Source: Tatumella morbirosei (lineage in GTDB: Bacteria > Pseudomonadota > Gammaproteobacteria > Enterobacterales > Enterobacteriaceae). Taken from it: a stretch of DNA of 64,000 nucleotides. The notes beneath the pieces were generated by a model that saw only the letters and a list, made by a program, of their open reading frames with translations, was not told the origin of the DNA and did not search any database. Below, one piece after another: positions 47,608-57,747 of this stretch. Made by a program: the position numbers and the translations under genes. The DNA lies in contig NZ_JPKR02000004.1 in NCBI RefSeq assembly GCF_000757425.2, positions 620,001-684,000 of the forward strand. Reading direction: 5' to 3'. Numbering within the stretch: the first letter of the stretch is position 1; the number at the start of each line of letters is the position of its first letter.

Positions 47608-50600
47608 CTATTTGTGCTCAACATGAGCAGTATTTTCATCGGTGGTTTTAGTCTTTCCAAACCGGCGACGTACTACCACAAAGAATACCGGCACCAGGAA
47701 TATAGCCAGACAGGTTGCCGTTACCATGCCACCGATAACCCCGGTACCCACAGCATTTTGCGAGCCGGAACCTGCACCGGTACTGATAGCCAGAGGCAGT
47801 ACCCCAAGAATAAAGGCCAGTGAGGTCATCAGAATCGGTCGCAGACGCATACGGACAGCTTCCAGCGTAGATTCCACTAAACCTTTGCCTTCTTTGTCCA
47901 TCAGGTCTTTGGCAAACTCGACAATCAGTATGGCGTTTTTCGCAGAGAGTCCGATGGTGGTTAACAGACCAACGACGAAGTAAACGTCATTACTCAGGCC
48001 TCGCAGGGTGGTAAACAGTAACGCACCGATAATACCCAGTGGAACCACCAGCATAACCGAGAACGGAATTGACCAGCTTTCATACAGAGCCGCCAGACAC
48101 AGGAATACCACAATCAGCGAAATGGCATATAACGCAGGTGCCTGGTTTCCTGACATTCGTTCCTGGTAAGACATGCCTGTCCATTCATAGCCGATACCCG
48201 CCGGAAGTTTAGACGCCAGTTGTTCCATCAGCGCCATCGCTTCCCCGGAGCTTCTGCCTGGTGCAGGTTGCCCAAGAATCTCCATTGACGGTAAACCGTT
48301 ATAACGTTCAAGACGTGGTGAACCGTATTGCCATTTTGCCGAAGAGAATGCCGAGAAAGGCACCATCGTTCCGCTGCTGTTGCGGACATACCATTTGTTA
48401 ATATCGCTTGGCAACATACGATCCACAGCTTTGCCCATCACATAAACTTTCTTCACACGACCGCGGTCGATGAAGTCGTTAACGTAACTACCGCCCCAGC
48501 TGGCGCCGATGGTGGTATTGATGTCTGAAATAGACACGCCCAGCGCGTTAGCTTTTTCCTGATCGATGATCAGTTTGTACTGAGGTGTATCTTCCATGCC
48601 ATTAGGGCGAACGCCAACCAGCACATCAGGATGCTGCGCAGCCATTCCCAGTAACTGGTTACGGGCTGCAAGCAATTTCTCATGGCCAAGGTTACCCTGA
48701 TCAATCAGCTCGAAGTCAAAACCAGTGGCATTACCTAACTCAATAATTGCCGGCAGGTTAAACGGAATAACAAAGGCATCTTTAATCTGACCTAATGCGG
48801 CCATAGCCCTTCCGGCAATTGCCGGTACTTTGTTATTACTGCCAGAACGTTCATCCCAAGGTTTCAGACTGACGAATGCAATACCGGTGTTCTGTCCACG
48901 CCCCGAGAAACCAAAGCCGTTTACCGTAAACACAGACTGAACGTTGTCTTTTTCTTTGGTCAGGAAGTAATCCGTAATCTGGTCCATTACCTTCTGGGTA
49001 CGCTGTTGGGTAGCGCCGGCAGGCAGCTGTGCCTGTGCCAGTAACAGACCCTGATCTTCATCCGGTAAGAATGAGGTAGGCAGTTTGGCAAACAGCCACA
49101 CCATCCCCACTACGATAACCAGGTAAATCACCAGATAGCGTCCGGTACGACGGATAATGTGACTGACACTGTTGACGTAGTGGTTAGTACTCTTATCGAA
49201 AATCCGGTTAAACCAGCCAAAGAAACCCTTATCTTTGGCATGATCGCCCGGCTTAATCGGTTTCAGAATGGTTGAACACAGTGCCGGTGTCAGAATTAAT
49301 GCCACCAGAACCGACAGCCCCATCGCCGAAACGATAGTTATAGAGAACTGACGATAAATAACCCCGGTAGACCCACCAAAGAAGGCCATGGGGATAAATA
49401 CTGCGGACAATACCAGGGCTATCCCGACCAGTGCGCCCTGAATCTGTTCCATAGAACGTTTAGTGGCTTCTTTTGGCGGTAGATTTTCCTCCACCATGAC
49501 ACGTTCGACGTTTTCTACCACCACGATGGCATCATCCACCAACAGACCGATAGCCAGTATCAGCCCGAACATCGTCAGGGTGTTTATCGAATAACCGAAA
49601 GCATCCAGTATGGCAAAAGTTCCCAGCAACACCACCGGCACCGCAATGGTCGGAATCAGTGTGGCACGGAAATTCTGCAGGAACAGATACATCACCAGGA
49701 ACACCAGCACAATCGCTTCGAACAGTGTTTTAACTACTTCGAAAATAGAGATTTTGACAAACGGAGTGGTGTCATACGGATAAACGACTTTCAGCCCATG
49801 TGGGAAGAAAGGTTGTAGTTTAGTCAGCTCCGCCTTCACTGCAGCGGCAGTATCCAGGGCATTCGCCCCTGTGGCGAGTTTGATCCCCAGACCTGCGGCA
49901 GGTTTTCCGTTATAACGGGCAATCACTTCATAGTTTTCACCGCCCAGAGCCACAGTAGCGACATCACCCAGAGTGACCTGAGAGCCATCCGGATTCACTT
50001 TCAGCAGGATTTTCTTAAATTCATCCGGCGAGGTCAGACGGGTCTGAGCAATGATGGATGCGTTTAACTGCTGGCCCGGTGCCGGAGGTGAACCCCCTAA
50101 CTGACCGGCAGCCACCTGGGCGTTCTGTGCTTTAATTGCAGCAATCACATCCACCGGGGTGAGCTGGTAATTATTCAGTTTGGCAGGATCCATCCAGATA
50201 CGCATCGCGTACTGGGCACCGAACAACTGGGTATCACCTACGCCCAGGGTACGGCTGATGGGATCTTTAATATTCGAGGCGACATAGTCAGCGATATCAT
50301 TCTGGTCCATGCTGCCGTCATCACTGACGAAACCCGCCACCATCAGGAAGCTGCTGGAGGATTTTTTAACACTGATCCCTTGTTGCTGAACTTCCTGGGG
50401 TAACAATGGTGTTGCCAGTTGCAGTTTGTTTTGCACCTGAACCTGAGCGATATCGGCGTTAGTACCGGCCGCAAAGGTCAGTGTTAACTGCAGTGTCCCG
50501 GAAGAGTCACTACTGGAAGACATATACAGTAAACCATCAATCCCGTTCATATTTTGTTCTATGACCTGGGTGACGGAATCCTGAAGCGTTTTTGCATCAG

Positions 50601-50754
50601 CGCCCGGATAGGTTGCCTGAATCTGTACCGCCGGAGGAGCAACCGCAGGGTATTGCTCAATCGGAAGGTTCAGAATCGACAACGCTCCCGCCAGCATCAC
50701 GATGATGGCGAGTACCCATGCAAAAATCGGGCGATCGATAAAGAACTTAGCCAT
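47608..50754 (-). CDS. acrB: RND multidrug efflux transporter AcrB
   Basis: AcrB is the proton-driven inner-membrane pump of the AcrAB-TolC system, exporting bile salts, dyes and many antibiotics. The 1048-residue protein (E. coli 1049) has twelve spans in two halves, with large periplasmic porter domains. The proton-relay Asp pair is in [18 protein letters not shown] (span 4), and the Lys of span 10 is in [39 protein letters not shown] opens the first span. The C-terminal tail is His/Glu-containing and short. It lies 40 bases after acrA. Confidence 0.98.
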   Translation of the reverse strand: MAKFFIDRPIFAWVLAIIVMLAGALSILNLPIEQYPAVAPPAVQIQATYPGADAKTLQDSVTQVIEQNMNGIDGLLYMSSSSDSSGTLQLTLTFAAGTNADIAQVQVQNKLQLATPLLPQEVQQQGISVKKSSSSFLMVAGFVSDDGSMDQNDIADYVASNIKDPISRTLGVGDTQLFGAQYAMRIWMDPAKLNNYQLTPVDVIAAIKAQNAQVAAGQLGGSPPAPGQQLNASIIAQTRLTSPDEFKKILLKVNPDGSQVTLGDVATVALGGENYEVIARYNGKPAAGLGIKLATGANALDTAAAVKAELTKLQPFFPHGLKVVYPYDTTPFVKISIFEVVKTLFEAIVLVFLVMYLFLQNFRATLIPTIAVPVVLLGTFAILDAFGYSINTLTMFGLILAIGLLVDDAIVVVENVERVMVEENLPPKEATKRSMEQIQGALVGIALVLSAVFIPMAFFGGSTGVIYRQFSITIVSAMGLSVLVALILTPALCSTILKPIKPGDHAKDKGFFGWFNRIFDKSTNHYVNSVSHIIRRTGRYLVIYLVIVVGMVWLFAKLPTSFLPDEDQGLLLAQAQLPAGATQQRTQKVMDQITDYFLTKEKDNVQSVFTVNGFGFSGRGQNTGIAFVSLKPWDERSGSNNKVPAIAGRAMAALGQIKDAFVIPFNLPAIIELGNATGFDFELIDQGNLGHEKLLAARNQLLGMAAQHPDVLVGVRPNGMEDTPQYKLIIDQEKANALGVSISDINTTIGASWGGSYVNDFIDRGRVKKVYVMGKAVDRMLPSDINKWYVRNSSGTMVPFSAFSSAKWQYGSPRLERYNGLPSMEILGQPAPGRSSGEAMALMEQLASKLPAGIGYEWTGMSYQERMSGNQAPALYAISLIVVFLCLAALYESWSIPFSVMLVVPLGIIGALLFTTLRGLSNDVYFVVGLLTTIGLSAKNAILIVEFAKDLMDKEGKGLVESTLEAVRMRLRPILMTSLAFILGVLPLAISTGAGSGSQNAVGTGVIGGMVTATCLAIFLVPVFFVVVRRRFGKTKTTDENTAHVEHK

Positions 50755-50794
50755 GGATCAGTGGCTCCTGTTATTACGAAGGTTTTTCTGATAA

Positions 50795-51973
50795 TTACTG
50801 TGCATTACTGTCTGCCTGACTCTCTGCATCAGGTTTCACTTCTTCAGGGGTTACCTGAGCGCCCGGTTTCGCGCGTTGCAGCCCGACAGTAATGACTTTA
50901 TCGCCATCACTCAGCCCTTTAGTCACCAGCCATTTATCCCCAATGGCCTGTTCAGCGGTTACCGTCCGAACTTCAACTTTATTGTCTGCACCGACAACCA
51001 TAGCGGTGGCCTGCCCGGTCGGGGTGCGGGTAATGGCTTGTTGTGGCACCAGTAAGGCATTAGGGTTAGTTCCCTCATCCAGCCGTGCACGCACGAACAT
51101 TCCGGGGAGCAGCGTATGGTCAGGATTCGGGACAATCGCCCGCAGAGTGATGGAGCCGGTGGTCTCATCAACCGTCACGTCTGAGAACTCCAGGGTTCCG
51201 GTATGGCTGAAGGTAGAACCGTTATCCAGCACTACAGCAACCTGTGCTTTACCATTGACCTGCTGTAGTTTTCCAGACGCCATTTCAGACTTCAGTCGCA
51301 GGAAATCATCGCTGGATTGAGTCACATCGACATACAGCGGATCTAACTGCTGAACAGTGGCTAAAGCAGTAGTCTGTGCACTTTGTACCAGTGCACCTTC
51401 AGTGACGGATGATTTGCCAATACGCCCGGAGATAGGTGAACTCACCTTGGTATAGGCCAGATTAATTCTGGCGGTTTCTACACTGGCTTTGGCCGACTGA
51501 ACGGCTGCGTTATCCTGCGCGGCGGTCGCTACGGCGGTATCATAATCCTGCTGACTGATATATTTAGTACCCATCAGTGGTTTATAACGACGCACTGTTA
51601 ATTCCGCGATGCGTGCATTAGCTTGTGCCCTGGCTAAATCGCCCAGCGCACTATCATAAGCAGCCTGATAGGTAGCAGGATCAATCTGATATAAGGACTC
51701 ACCTGCTTTGATGTCACTCCCTTCAACAAAGTTCCGCTTGAGAATGATTCCGGAAACCTGTGGCCGGACTTCTGCCACCCGGTAGGCTGATGTACGTCCG
51801 GGTAATTCGGTGATGATTTTTAGCGGGGCGGTGTGCAGAGTCACCACACCAACCTGCGGAGCCTGCTGCTGTCCGGATGCCTGTGTCTTATTATTGTCAC
51901 ACCCGGTAAGAGCCACGCTCCCGGATAACATCAGGATGGCCGCCAGAGGTGATAATCCTCTGTTTTTTTTCAT
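50795..51973 (-). CDS. acrA: Periplasmic adaptor lipoprotein AcrA
   Basis: AcrA is the membrane fusion protein that joins AcrB to TolC. The 392-residue precursor has a lipoprotein signal with the lipobox LTGC (Cys near 25). A barrel-sandwich (lipoyl) domain is split by an alpha-helical hairpin (about residues 100-170, ARAQANARIAELTVRRYKPL). A beta-barrel and membrane-proximal domain follow (LLPGMFVRARLDEGTN). AGAGGT precedes the ATG. It is divergent from acrR and transcribed with acrB. Confidence 0.97.
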   Translation of the reverse strand: MKKNRGLSPLAAILMLSGSVALTGCDNNKTQASGQQQAPQVGVVTLHTAPLKIITELPGRTSAYRVAEVRPQVSGIILKRNFVEGSDIKAGESLYQIDPATYQAAYDSALGDLARAQANARIAELTVRRYKPLMGTKYISQQDYDTAVATAAQDNAAVQSAKASVETARINLAYTKVSSPISGRIGKSSVTEGALVQSAQTTALATVQQLDPLYVDVTQSSDDFLRLKSEMASGKLQQVNGKAQVAVVLDNGSTFSHTGTLEFSDVTVDETTGSITLRAIVPNPDHTLLPGMFVRARLDEGTNPNALLVPQQAITRTPTGQATAMVVGADNKVEVRTVTAEQAIGDKWLVTKGLSDGDKVITVGLQRAKPGAQVTPEEVKPDAESQADSNAQ

Positions 51974-52061
51974 AAATAAACCTCTAATATCCGGAATTTA
52001 ACTCGCTACTGTCCCAAAGGTCGTGACCTGTAGCTGTGCAAAAATACAATCCATGCTATCG

Positions 52062-52085
52062 TACATATATACATGAATGTATGTA
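52062..52085. promoter_or_regulatory. AcrR operator between acrA and acrR
   Basis: A 24-bp sequence with arms TACATATATA and AATGTATGTA around CATG closely matches the known E. coli AcrR operator (arms TACATACATT / AATGTATGTA). It lies about 60-84 bases from acrR and about 89 bases from acrA. Confidence 0.8.
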
Positions 52086-52145
52086 AATCGGTATATGCCG
52101 GATGGCAGGGCATATACACTCTAACCCCATAAAAACAGACTTTAT

Positions 52146-52164
52146 ATGGCACGAAAAACTAAAG
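52146..52164 (-). promoter_or_regulatory. Candidate MarA/SoxS/Rob box overlapping the acrR start
   Basis: ATGGCACGAAAAACTAAAG fits the marbox pattern AYnGCACnnWnnRYYAAAY as I recall it, with one mismatch at the last base. It lies 173 bases upstream of acrA and covers the first codons of acrR. Because it is also coding sequence, conservation alone cannot prove regulator binding. Confidence 0.4.
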
Positions 52165-52778
52165 AGCAGGCACTGGAAACGCGAAATCAGATTATGGATG
52201 CCGCGATCCACTGCTTTTCCACCGACGGGGTGTCTTCCACCTCGTTGTCAGATATTGCAACCCGGGCTGGCGTTACACGTGGAGCGATTTACTGGCACTT
52301 CAAAAATAAAATCGACATTCTTAATGAGATCTGGCTGCAATGCGATGCACATCTGGATGAACTGGAACATAAATATCAGATTCAGTATCCGGACGACCCG
52401 CTGGCTCAGATGAAAGCACTGCTTGTTACATTGTTGCAATCGACTGTGACAGACCGCTCACGTCGGGCATTGATGGAAATTATATTCCATAAATGTGAGT
52501 TTGTCGGAGAAATGGAAACATTTCAAAAAATCCAGCAAAGCCTTTTACTTGAATGTTATCCCAAAATTGAAGCTTCTTTACATAACTGTATATGCCAAGG
52601 GCAGCTTCCCCCTAATCTCAACACCCGCCAGGCTGCCATAATAATGCGCAGTTATATCAGCGGTTTGATGGAAAACTGGTTATTTACTCCTGCAAGTTTC
52701 AACTTAGAAAAAGAAGCACCTGATTTAGTTGAAGCTTTTATTGATATGCTTCGTCTGAGTCCGGCACTGCAAAAATAG
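52146..52778 (+). CDS. acrR: TetR-family repressor AcrR
   Basis: AcrR represses acrAB and itself and is released by pump substrates. The 210-residue protein has an N-terminal TetR helix-turn-helix (SLSDIATRAGVTRGAIYWHF, about residues 33-52) and a helical C-terminal ligand/dimer domain. The latter has LMEIIFHKCEFVGEMETFQK and AAIIMRSYISGLMENWLF. It is divergent from acrA. In E. coli mscK follows; here rsmS converges directly, 19 bases downstream. Confidence 0.96.
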   Translation: MARKTKEQALETRNQIMDAAIHCFSTDGVSSTSLSDIATRAGVTRGAIYWHFKNKIDILNEIWLQCDAHLDELEHKYQIQYPDDPLAQMKALLVTLLQSTVTDRSRRALMEIIFHKCEFVGEMETFQKIQQSLLLECYPKIEASLHNCICQGQLPPNLNTRQAAIIMRSYISGLMENWLFTPASFNLEKEAPDLVEAFIDMLRLSPALQK

Positions 52779-52797
52779 CCTGCAGACACCAGTAATG

Positions 52798-52968
52798 TCA
52801 GGTTCCTGGTGTCATTCCTTGTTCTTCGCTATCTCGCTTGGCGAGGTAATCCTGTCGGACAATTTCCAGCGCTTTAAGTACCAGCCGGGCTGGTAGCTGG
52901 TTCTCTTCTAAAAGCATAATTAAATCAACAGCAAGTTTAACCTCTTCAGGTGCAGATTCCAGCGACAT
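52798..52968 (-). CDS. rsmS: Small ribosome-associated protein RsmS (YbaM)
   Basis: The 56-residue protein starts [20 protein letters not shown] and is clearly E. coli YbaM (RsmS). That protein is linked to priC and pleiotropic regulation in the literature, and its molecular role remains uncertain. It is all-helical, acidic at the start and basic at the end. The start at 52968 is chosen by homology; the in-frame ATG at 53049 adds 27 residues of poor match. It lies 168 bases after priC on the same strand. Confidence 0.9.
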   Translation of the reverse strand: MSLESAPEEVKLAVDLIMLLEENQLPARLVLKALEIVRQDYLAKRDSEEQGMTPGT

Positions 52969-53136
52969 AAAGTTAACCTGTTCTGTAAAAAAGTGATTTA
53001 CCTGTATGTGCGGTAACTGCCGGGGCTTCCCATACCGCATCAGTGGCAAATTATTGTCGGGAGGGCAGGCCTTATCCTCCCGTTATCTTTCAGCGTCTGA
53101 CGTGTTATGCCGCAGGAATACATGGCAGAGCCAGAA

Positions 53137-53667
53137 TTACTCTGGTGCCGGTGAACGAACCGAGGACTGCCAGTAACTCTCCTGTAATGCGGCCCGGCAG
53201 CGAGCCAGTCGCTGTTCCAGTAAGTCCAGCTTACCGGCGATGAGTTGCTGTTCCTGTAACGTCTTTACGTGGTTCAGTCGTTGTTCCTGTGAAGAGATCA
53301 TCTCACACAATCTGGACTCATAACCCCGTTGTTCCCGATACTTATTCAGCCAGTAGTCAGCGATTGTGGGTGAAACTGCGTTTCTGCTCTCCAGAGTATC
53401 CAGTTCTCGCTGCATGGCCTGGCATTGATCCAGCAGCCGTTGTGACAGCCACAGAAATTTTGGGGATTGGCCTGAGCTCATCCCTGACAACGTTGTCAGG
53501 CTGCTATTAATTTGCTCAAGATAATCCTGTAGCCGGTTGCCATTAATCGCAAATAACTGCGGATCAAAGCGTTTTTCTCTGCATACCGGGTTACCTGCCT
53601 GCTCAGCCTGTCGGCATAAATGGGCGAATAATGCCGTAAACTGACGAATCACTTTTTCTTTATTCAT
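53137..53667 (-). CDS. priC: Primosomal replication protein N'' (PriC)
   Basis: PriC helps reload DnaB at stalled replication forks that lack a leading strand at the junction. The 176-residue helical protein matches E. coli PriC in length and in its ends: an N-terminal RFDPQLFAINGNRLQDYLEQ segment and a C-terminal DLLEQRLARCRAALQE. It is rich in Gln, Arg and Leu with likely coiled coils. Sequence conservation is modest, as usual for PriC, so synteny with rsmS and apt supports the call. ybaN, which follows in E. coli, is absent. Confidence 0.88.
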   Translation of the reverse strand: MNKEKVIRQFTALFAHLCRQAEQAGNPVCREKRFDPQLFAINGNRLQDYLEQINSSLTTLSGMSSGQSPKFLWLSQRLLDQCQAMQRELDTLESRNAVSPTIADYWLNKYREQRGYESRLCEMISSQEQRLNHVKTLQEQQLIAGKLDLLEQRLARCRAALQESYWQSSVRSPAPE

Positions 53668-53979
53668 ATATACTCGCCCGTCACTAAGAATTCTTTACCT
53701 GTCAGAAAAAAGTTTACCTGCTCTGCCTGGCGTCTACTTTGTAAACAGACTGATTGCCTACAGAGAGAAGACTGATTTATGGTAAGAACATTGATCCCGG
53801 ATTGTGCACCAGTATAAATAAGCACAAGTCATGGCTCTGAGGTTGCAATTGTTTTGCAGTTTGCTTAGATTTGTCCGTTTTCGTGCGCGGTCCCTCTGAT
53901 AATGACTTAGCCGGCCATGGTGATGTCACCGTGAACGGTCGGGGCTGCGTGTTACTGAGACTTCACCAGGCGTACCATT
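53668..53979. other. 312-base region between priC and apt
   Basis: The priC and apt genes diverge here. A candidate apt promoter lies at 53843-53871. A 12-bp dyad GGTGA-TG-TCACC occurs at 53919-53930 in the apt leader. No reading frame or RNA gene is evident. Confidence 0.55.
53843..53871 (+). promoter_or_regulatory. Candidate sigma-70 promoter for apt
   Basis: TTGCAA (53843-53848) and TAGATT (53866-53871) are 17 bases apart, about 109 bases before apt. Confidence 0.4.
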
Positions 53980-54531
53980 ATGAGCGTAACTGAGCAACAG
54001 CTTGAATCTATTAAAAATAGCATTAAAAGTGTTCCGGACTATCCAAAACCCGGGATCCTTTTCCGTGATGTTACCGGACTGCTGGAAGATGTAAAAGCGT
54101 ATTCAGCGACCATTGAAGTGCTGGTTGAACGTTATCGTGGCAAGGGCATTACCAAAGTGGTTGGGACCGAAGCACGTGGTTTTTTATTTGGTGCGCCGGT
54201 GGCGCTCGGGTTGGGTGTCGGTTTTGTCCCCGTGCGTAAACCAGGTAAGCTGCCGCGTGAAACTTACCGTGAAGAGTTTTCTCTGGAATATGGTATCGAT
54301 GTGCTGGAGATGCATACCGATGCTGTAAAACCTGGCGACGTAGTGCTGGTGGTGGATGATCTGCTGGCTACCGGCGGGACCATTGAAGCGACAGTTAAGC
54401 TGATTCGTCGTGCTGGCGCCGAAGTTCATGATGCTGCCTTTGTGATCAACCTGTTTGATCTGGAAGGTGAGTCCCGTCTGCGGGCGTTAGGAATCGACTG
54501 CTTTAGCGTGGTTAATTTTCCGGGCCACTAA
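53980..54531 (+). CDS. apt: Adenine phosphoribosyltransferase
   Basis: Apt salvages adenine by joining it to PRPP to make AMP. The 183-residue length equals E. coli. The PRPP-binding motif [17 protein letters not shown] (about residues 123-139) is intact, as are [15 protein letters not shown] and the flexible-loop segment [17 protein letters not shown]. It stands alone upstream of dnaX, with a 187-base gap that contains a dnaX promoter candidate. Confidence 0.98.
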   Translation: MSVTEQQLESIKNSIKSVPDYPKPGILFRDVTGLLEDVKAYSATIEVLVERYRGKGITKVVGTEARGFLFGAPVALGLGVGFVPVRKPGKLPRETYREEFSLEYGIDVLEMHTDAVKPGDVVLVVDDLLATGGTIEATVKLIRRAGAEVHDAAFVINLFDLEGESRLRALGIDCFSVVNFPGH

Positions 54532-54571
54532 TCAGCACAATGGTTGACGACCTTGCCCTGACCTAAATTTA

Positions 54572-54600
54572 TAGGCAATGAGCCAGGTGGCTGATACACT
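54572..54600 (+). promoter_or_regulatory. Candidate sigma-70 promoter for dnaX
   Basis: TAGGCA (54572-54577) and TACACT (54595-54600) are 17 bases apart, about 119 bases before dnaX. Confidence 0.4.
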
Positions 54601-54718
54601 AGAGTGCGCAGAGACAAGCCGGGTCAGGCTCCGTCTGCTGCCGCTATCGATTCGAGATGCAGTGTCACCTCACGGGGCGCTGCATGATGTGTTAACCCTA
54701 TCCAGTGACTAAAATTCC

Positions 54719-56659
54719 ATGAGTTATCAGGTTCTTGCGCGAAAGTGGCGACCTCAGGTTTTTGCTGATGTAGTCGGCCAACAGCATGTTTTGACCGCGC
54801 TGGCCAATGGTTTGTCATTGGGCAGACTTCATCACGCTTATCTCTTCTCCGGCACCCGGGGAGTGGGTAAAACCACTATTGCCCGGCTGCTGGCAAAAGG
54901 GCTGAACTGTGAGCAAGGGATCACTGCGACTCCCTGCGGACAGTGTGAGAACTGCCGGGAAATCGAGCAGGGCCGGTTTGTCGATCTGATTGAAATCGAT
55001 GCGGCTTCCCGTACTAAAGTCGAAGATACCCGGGACCTGCTGGATAACGTTCAATATGCACCGGCCCGCGGTCGTTTTAAAGTGTATCTGATCGATGAAG
55101 TTCACATGTTATCGCGCCATAGTTTCAACGCATTGTTGAAAACACTGGAAGAGCCTCCTGAACATGTGAAATTTTTGCTGGCGACTACCGACCCGCAAAA
55201 ATTACCAGTGACCATTCTTTCCCGTTGCCTGCAGTTTCATCTTAAAGCTCTGGATGTAGAACAGATCAGCCAGCAGTTAACACGGATTCTTAACAGCGAA
55301 AATATCAGTGCCGAACCGCGGGCCCTGCAGTTGTTGGCCCGTGCGGCAAATGGTAGCCTGCGTGATGGTTTAAGCCTGACAGATCAGGCGATTGCTATGG
55401 GACAGGGGGCAGTAACTACAGAGACGGTGGCAGAAATGCTGGGCACTCTGGACAGCAGCCAGCCACTGGCATTGATTGAAGCGTTGGCTGCTGGTCAGGG
55501 AGAGTCAGTGATGACTCTGTTACAACAAGCCGCCGCCCGGGGAGTAGAATGGGAATCGCTGCTGGTGGAGATGCTGCGTCTGCTGCACTGTGTCGCCATG
55601 TTGCAATTATTACCCGGTTCACTGAATGAAGAGTTTATTACCAGTGAACAGCAGTTAAGGGAACTGGCGAGAAAACTCCCGCCGGAAGAAGTGCAGCTCT
55701 ACTATCAGACACTGCTGATGGGCAGAAAAGAGTTGCCACTGGCACCTGACTCTCGTATGGGCGTTGAGATGACCTTGTTGCGTGCCCTGGCTTTTCATCC
55801 CCTGGCCGTGACTGAAACAGCTCCGGCAGCAGTGCCTGCTGGCGTCCCGACCGCAATGGTTCAGCCAGCGGCGGTTGCTCCCGCGTCAGCACCTTCAGCG
55901 ATCAGTGCCGCTTCATCAGAAGCCCCGGCTGATCCACCGCCGGCTATCTCCGGGACCACCAGCCAGTTACTACAGGCGCGGACTGAGCTGTTACGCCGGG
56001 GAGCCAATAGCACAAAAAAGACTGAGCCGGCGGTGCAAACCGCGCAGCCGGCACAGAATGCCCTGCAGCGACTGGCTGCGGTGACAGAGCGGGGGAGCAA
56101 AGCCCGCTCCGCACAGAGTGATGCGAAAAGTCAGCCGGAAAAGAAGGAACGTTATCGCTGGAAAACGCAACAACCTGAAGCGGAAATTGCCGAGCCGGTG
56201 ACCACACCGAAGGCGCTACGTACTGCTCTGGAGCATGAAAAAACGCCGGAGCTTGCGGCCAGACTGGCAGAAGAGGCCCGACAACGCGATCCCTGGGCTG
56301 CGGAAATTGCCCGGCTAAATTTGCCTAAACTGGTGCAGCAACTGGCGCTTAACGCCTGGAAGCAACAACAAGGGCACAGCGTTTGTCTGCACCTTCGCCC
56401 GGCGCAGGGACACCTGAATTCACCTTCGGCTCGTAAAGTGCTGGAGGAAGTTTTGTCGGCTCAGGCAGGCGAAACGGTTGAACTGACCATCGAGGCAGAT
56501 GATAATCCGGCTGTACTGACACCACTCGAATGGCGTCAGGCGATTTATGAAGAGAAACTGAACCAGGCGCGTCAGTCGATGGTGAATGATCCTTATATCC
56601 GGACATTGCAGAAATTATTTGATGCGGATCTGGATGAAGAAAGCATCCGACCCGTGTAA
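54719..56659 (+). CDS. dnaX: DNA polymerase III subunits tau and gamma
   Basis: DnaX is the AAA+ motor of the clamp loader. The full 646-residue product is tau, which also binds the polymerase core and DnaB. Walker A is GTRGVGKTTIARLL (about 44-57). The zinc site has four Cys in CEQGITATPCGQCENC. Walker B is LIDEVHML and sensor 1 is LLATTDPQKL. A Pro/Ala-rich linker starts near 365, and the tau-specific domains run to the end. A programmed -1 frameshift at 56014-56020 should give gamma of 435 residues, ending Lys-Lys-Asp. ybaB follows after 54 bases. Confidence 0.98.
   Translation: MSYQVLARKWRPQVFADVVGQQHVLTALANGLSLGRLHHAYLFSGTRGVGKTTIARLLAKGLNCEQGITATPCGQCENCREIEQGRFVDLIEIDAASRTKVEDTRDLLDNVQYAPARGRFKVYLIDEVHMLSRHSFNALLKTLEEPPEHVKFLLATTDPQKLPVTILSRCLQFHLKALDVEQISQQLTRILNSENISAEPRALQLLARAANGSLRDGLSLTDQAIAMGQGAVTTETVAEMLGTLDSSQPLALIEALAAGQGESVMTLLQQAAARGVEWESLLVEMLRLLHCVAMLQLLPGSLNEEFITSEQQLRELARKLPPEEVQLYYQTLLMGRKELPLAPDSRMGVEMTLLRALAFHPLAVTETAPAAVPAGVPTAMVQPAAVAPASAPSAISAASSEAPADPPPAISGTTSQLLQARTELLRRGANSTKKTEPAVQTAQPAQNALQRLAAVTERGSKARSAQSDAKSQPEKKERYRWKTQQPEAEIAEPVTTPKALRTALEHEKTPELAARLAEEARQRDPWAAEIARLNLPKLVQQLALNAWKQQQGHSVCLHLRPAQGHLNSPSARKVLEEVLSAQAGETVELTIEADDNPAVLTPLEWRQAIYEEKLNQARQSMVNDPYIRTLQKLFDADLDEESIRPV
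55998..56052 (+). promoter_or_regulatory. Programmed -1 frameshift signal of dnaX
   Basis: Three E. coli-type elements line up. They are an internal Shine-Dalgarno-like GGGGAG (55998-56003), the slippery heptamer A-AAA-AAG (56014-56020, in the correct frame) ten bases later, and a GC-rich hairpin (56026-56052, outer GCCG/CGGC and inner GCGGT/ACCGC with GCAA loop). In the -1 frame the next codons are GAC TGA, so gamma ends with Asp rather than the Glu of E. coli. Confidence 0.88.
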
Positions 56660-56686
56660 TCATGCTGCAGGTCATCATCAGGATGA

Positions 56687-57042
<356 letters not shown>

Positions 57043-57043
<1 letters not shown>

Positions 57044-57648
57044 TGCAGACAAGCCCGCTACTGGAATCTCTGATGGAATCACTGCGTTGCCTGCCCGGCG
57101 TCGGGCCTAAGTCAGCGCAGCGGATGGCGTTTCATTTGCTGCAACGGGATCGTAGTGGCGGGATGCGTCTGGCACAGGCGCTGACCCGTGCGATGTCGGA
57201 AATTGGCCACTGTTCTCATTGCCGTACTTTCACAGAACAGGAAATCTGTACTATCTGCGCGAATCCAAGGCGTCAGCAGAATGGGATTATTTGTGTGGTG
57301 GAAAGCCCCGCAGATATTCACGCAGTGGAGCAGACCGGCCAGTTTTCCGGTCGTTACTTTGTACTGATGGGGCATCTGTCCCCCTTAGACGGTATCGGCC
57401 CGGGGGATATCGGTCTGGATATTCTTGAACAGCGGTTACAGAACGAAACCATCTCAGAGGTGATTCTGGCGACTAACCCGACCATTGAAGGCGAAGCAAC
57501 CGCGAATTATATTGCAGATCTTTGCCGGCAGTACTCTGTGGAGGCCAGCCGCATTGCGCATGGTGTTCCGGTGGGCGGAGAGTTGGAAATGGTGGACGGT
57601 ACGACGCTGTCACATTCGCTTGCGGGTCGTCAAAAGTTTAAATATTAA
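57043..57648 (+). CDS. recR: Recombination mediator RecR
   Basis: RecR works with RecO and RecF to load RecA at gapped DNA. The 201-residue protein has a helix-hairpin-helix near the start ([20 protein letters not shown]), a C4 zinc finger ([19 protein letters not shown]) and a Toprim domain ([19 protein letters not shown]). A C-terminal Walker-like stretch ([17 protein letters not shown]) follows. It overlaps ybaB by one base. Confidence 0.98.
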
Positions 57649-57655
57649 TCGCTTG

Positions 57656-57678
57656 CTGATGTTCTTCAGGAACATCAG
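57656..57678 (+). terminator. Hairpin between recR and htpG
   Basis: A perfect 9-bp stem (CTGATGTTC / GAACATCAG, loop TTCAG) lies 8 bases after the recR stop and directly abuts the -35 element of the htpG heat-shock promoter. There is no T-run, so termination strength is uncertain. Confidence 0.45.
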
Positions 57679-57706
57679 CTTGAAATCCCCGGTTTCATCC
57701 CCATCT
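57679..57706 (+). promoter_or_regulatory. Sigma-32 heat-shock promoter of htpG
   Basis: CTTGAA (57679-57684) and CCCCATCT (57699-57706) are both perfect to the sigma-32 consensus and 14 bases apart, 42 bases before htpG. Confidence 0.85.
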
Positions 57707-57747
57707 CATATCCCGACATTCGTTAATCCTGATTTTTTGAGGTATCA

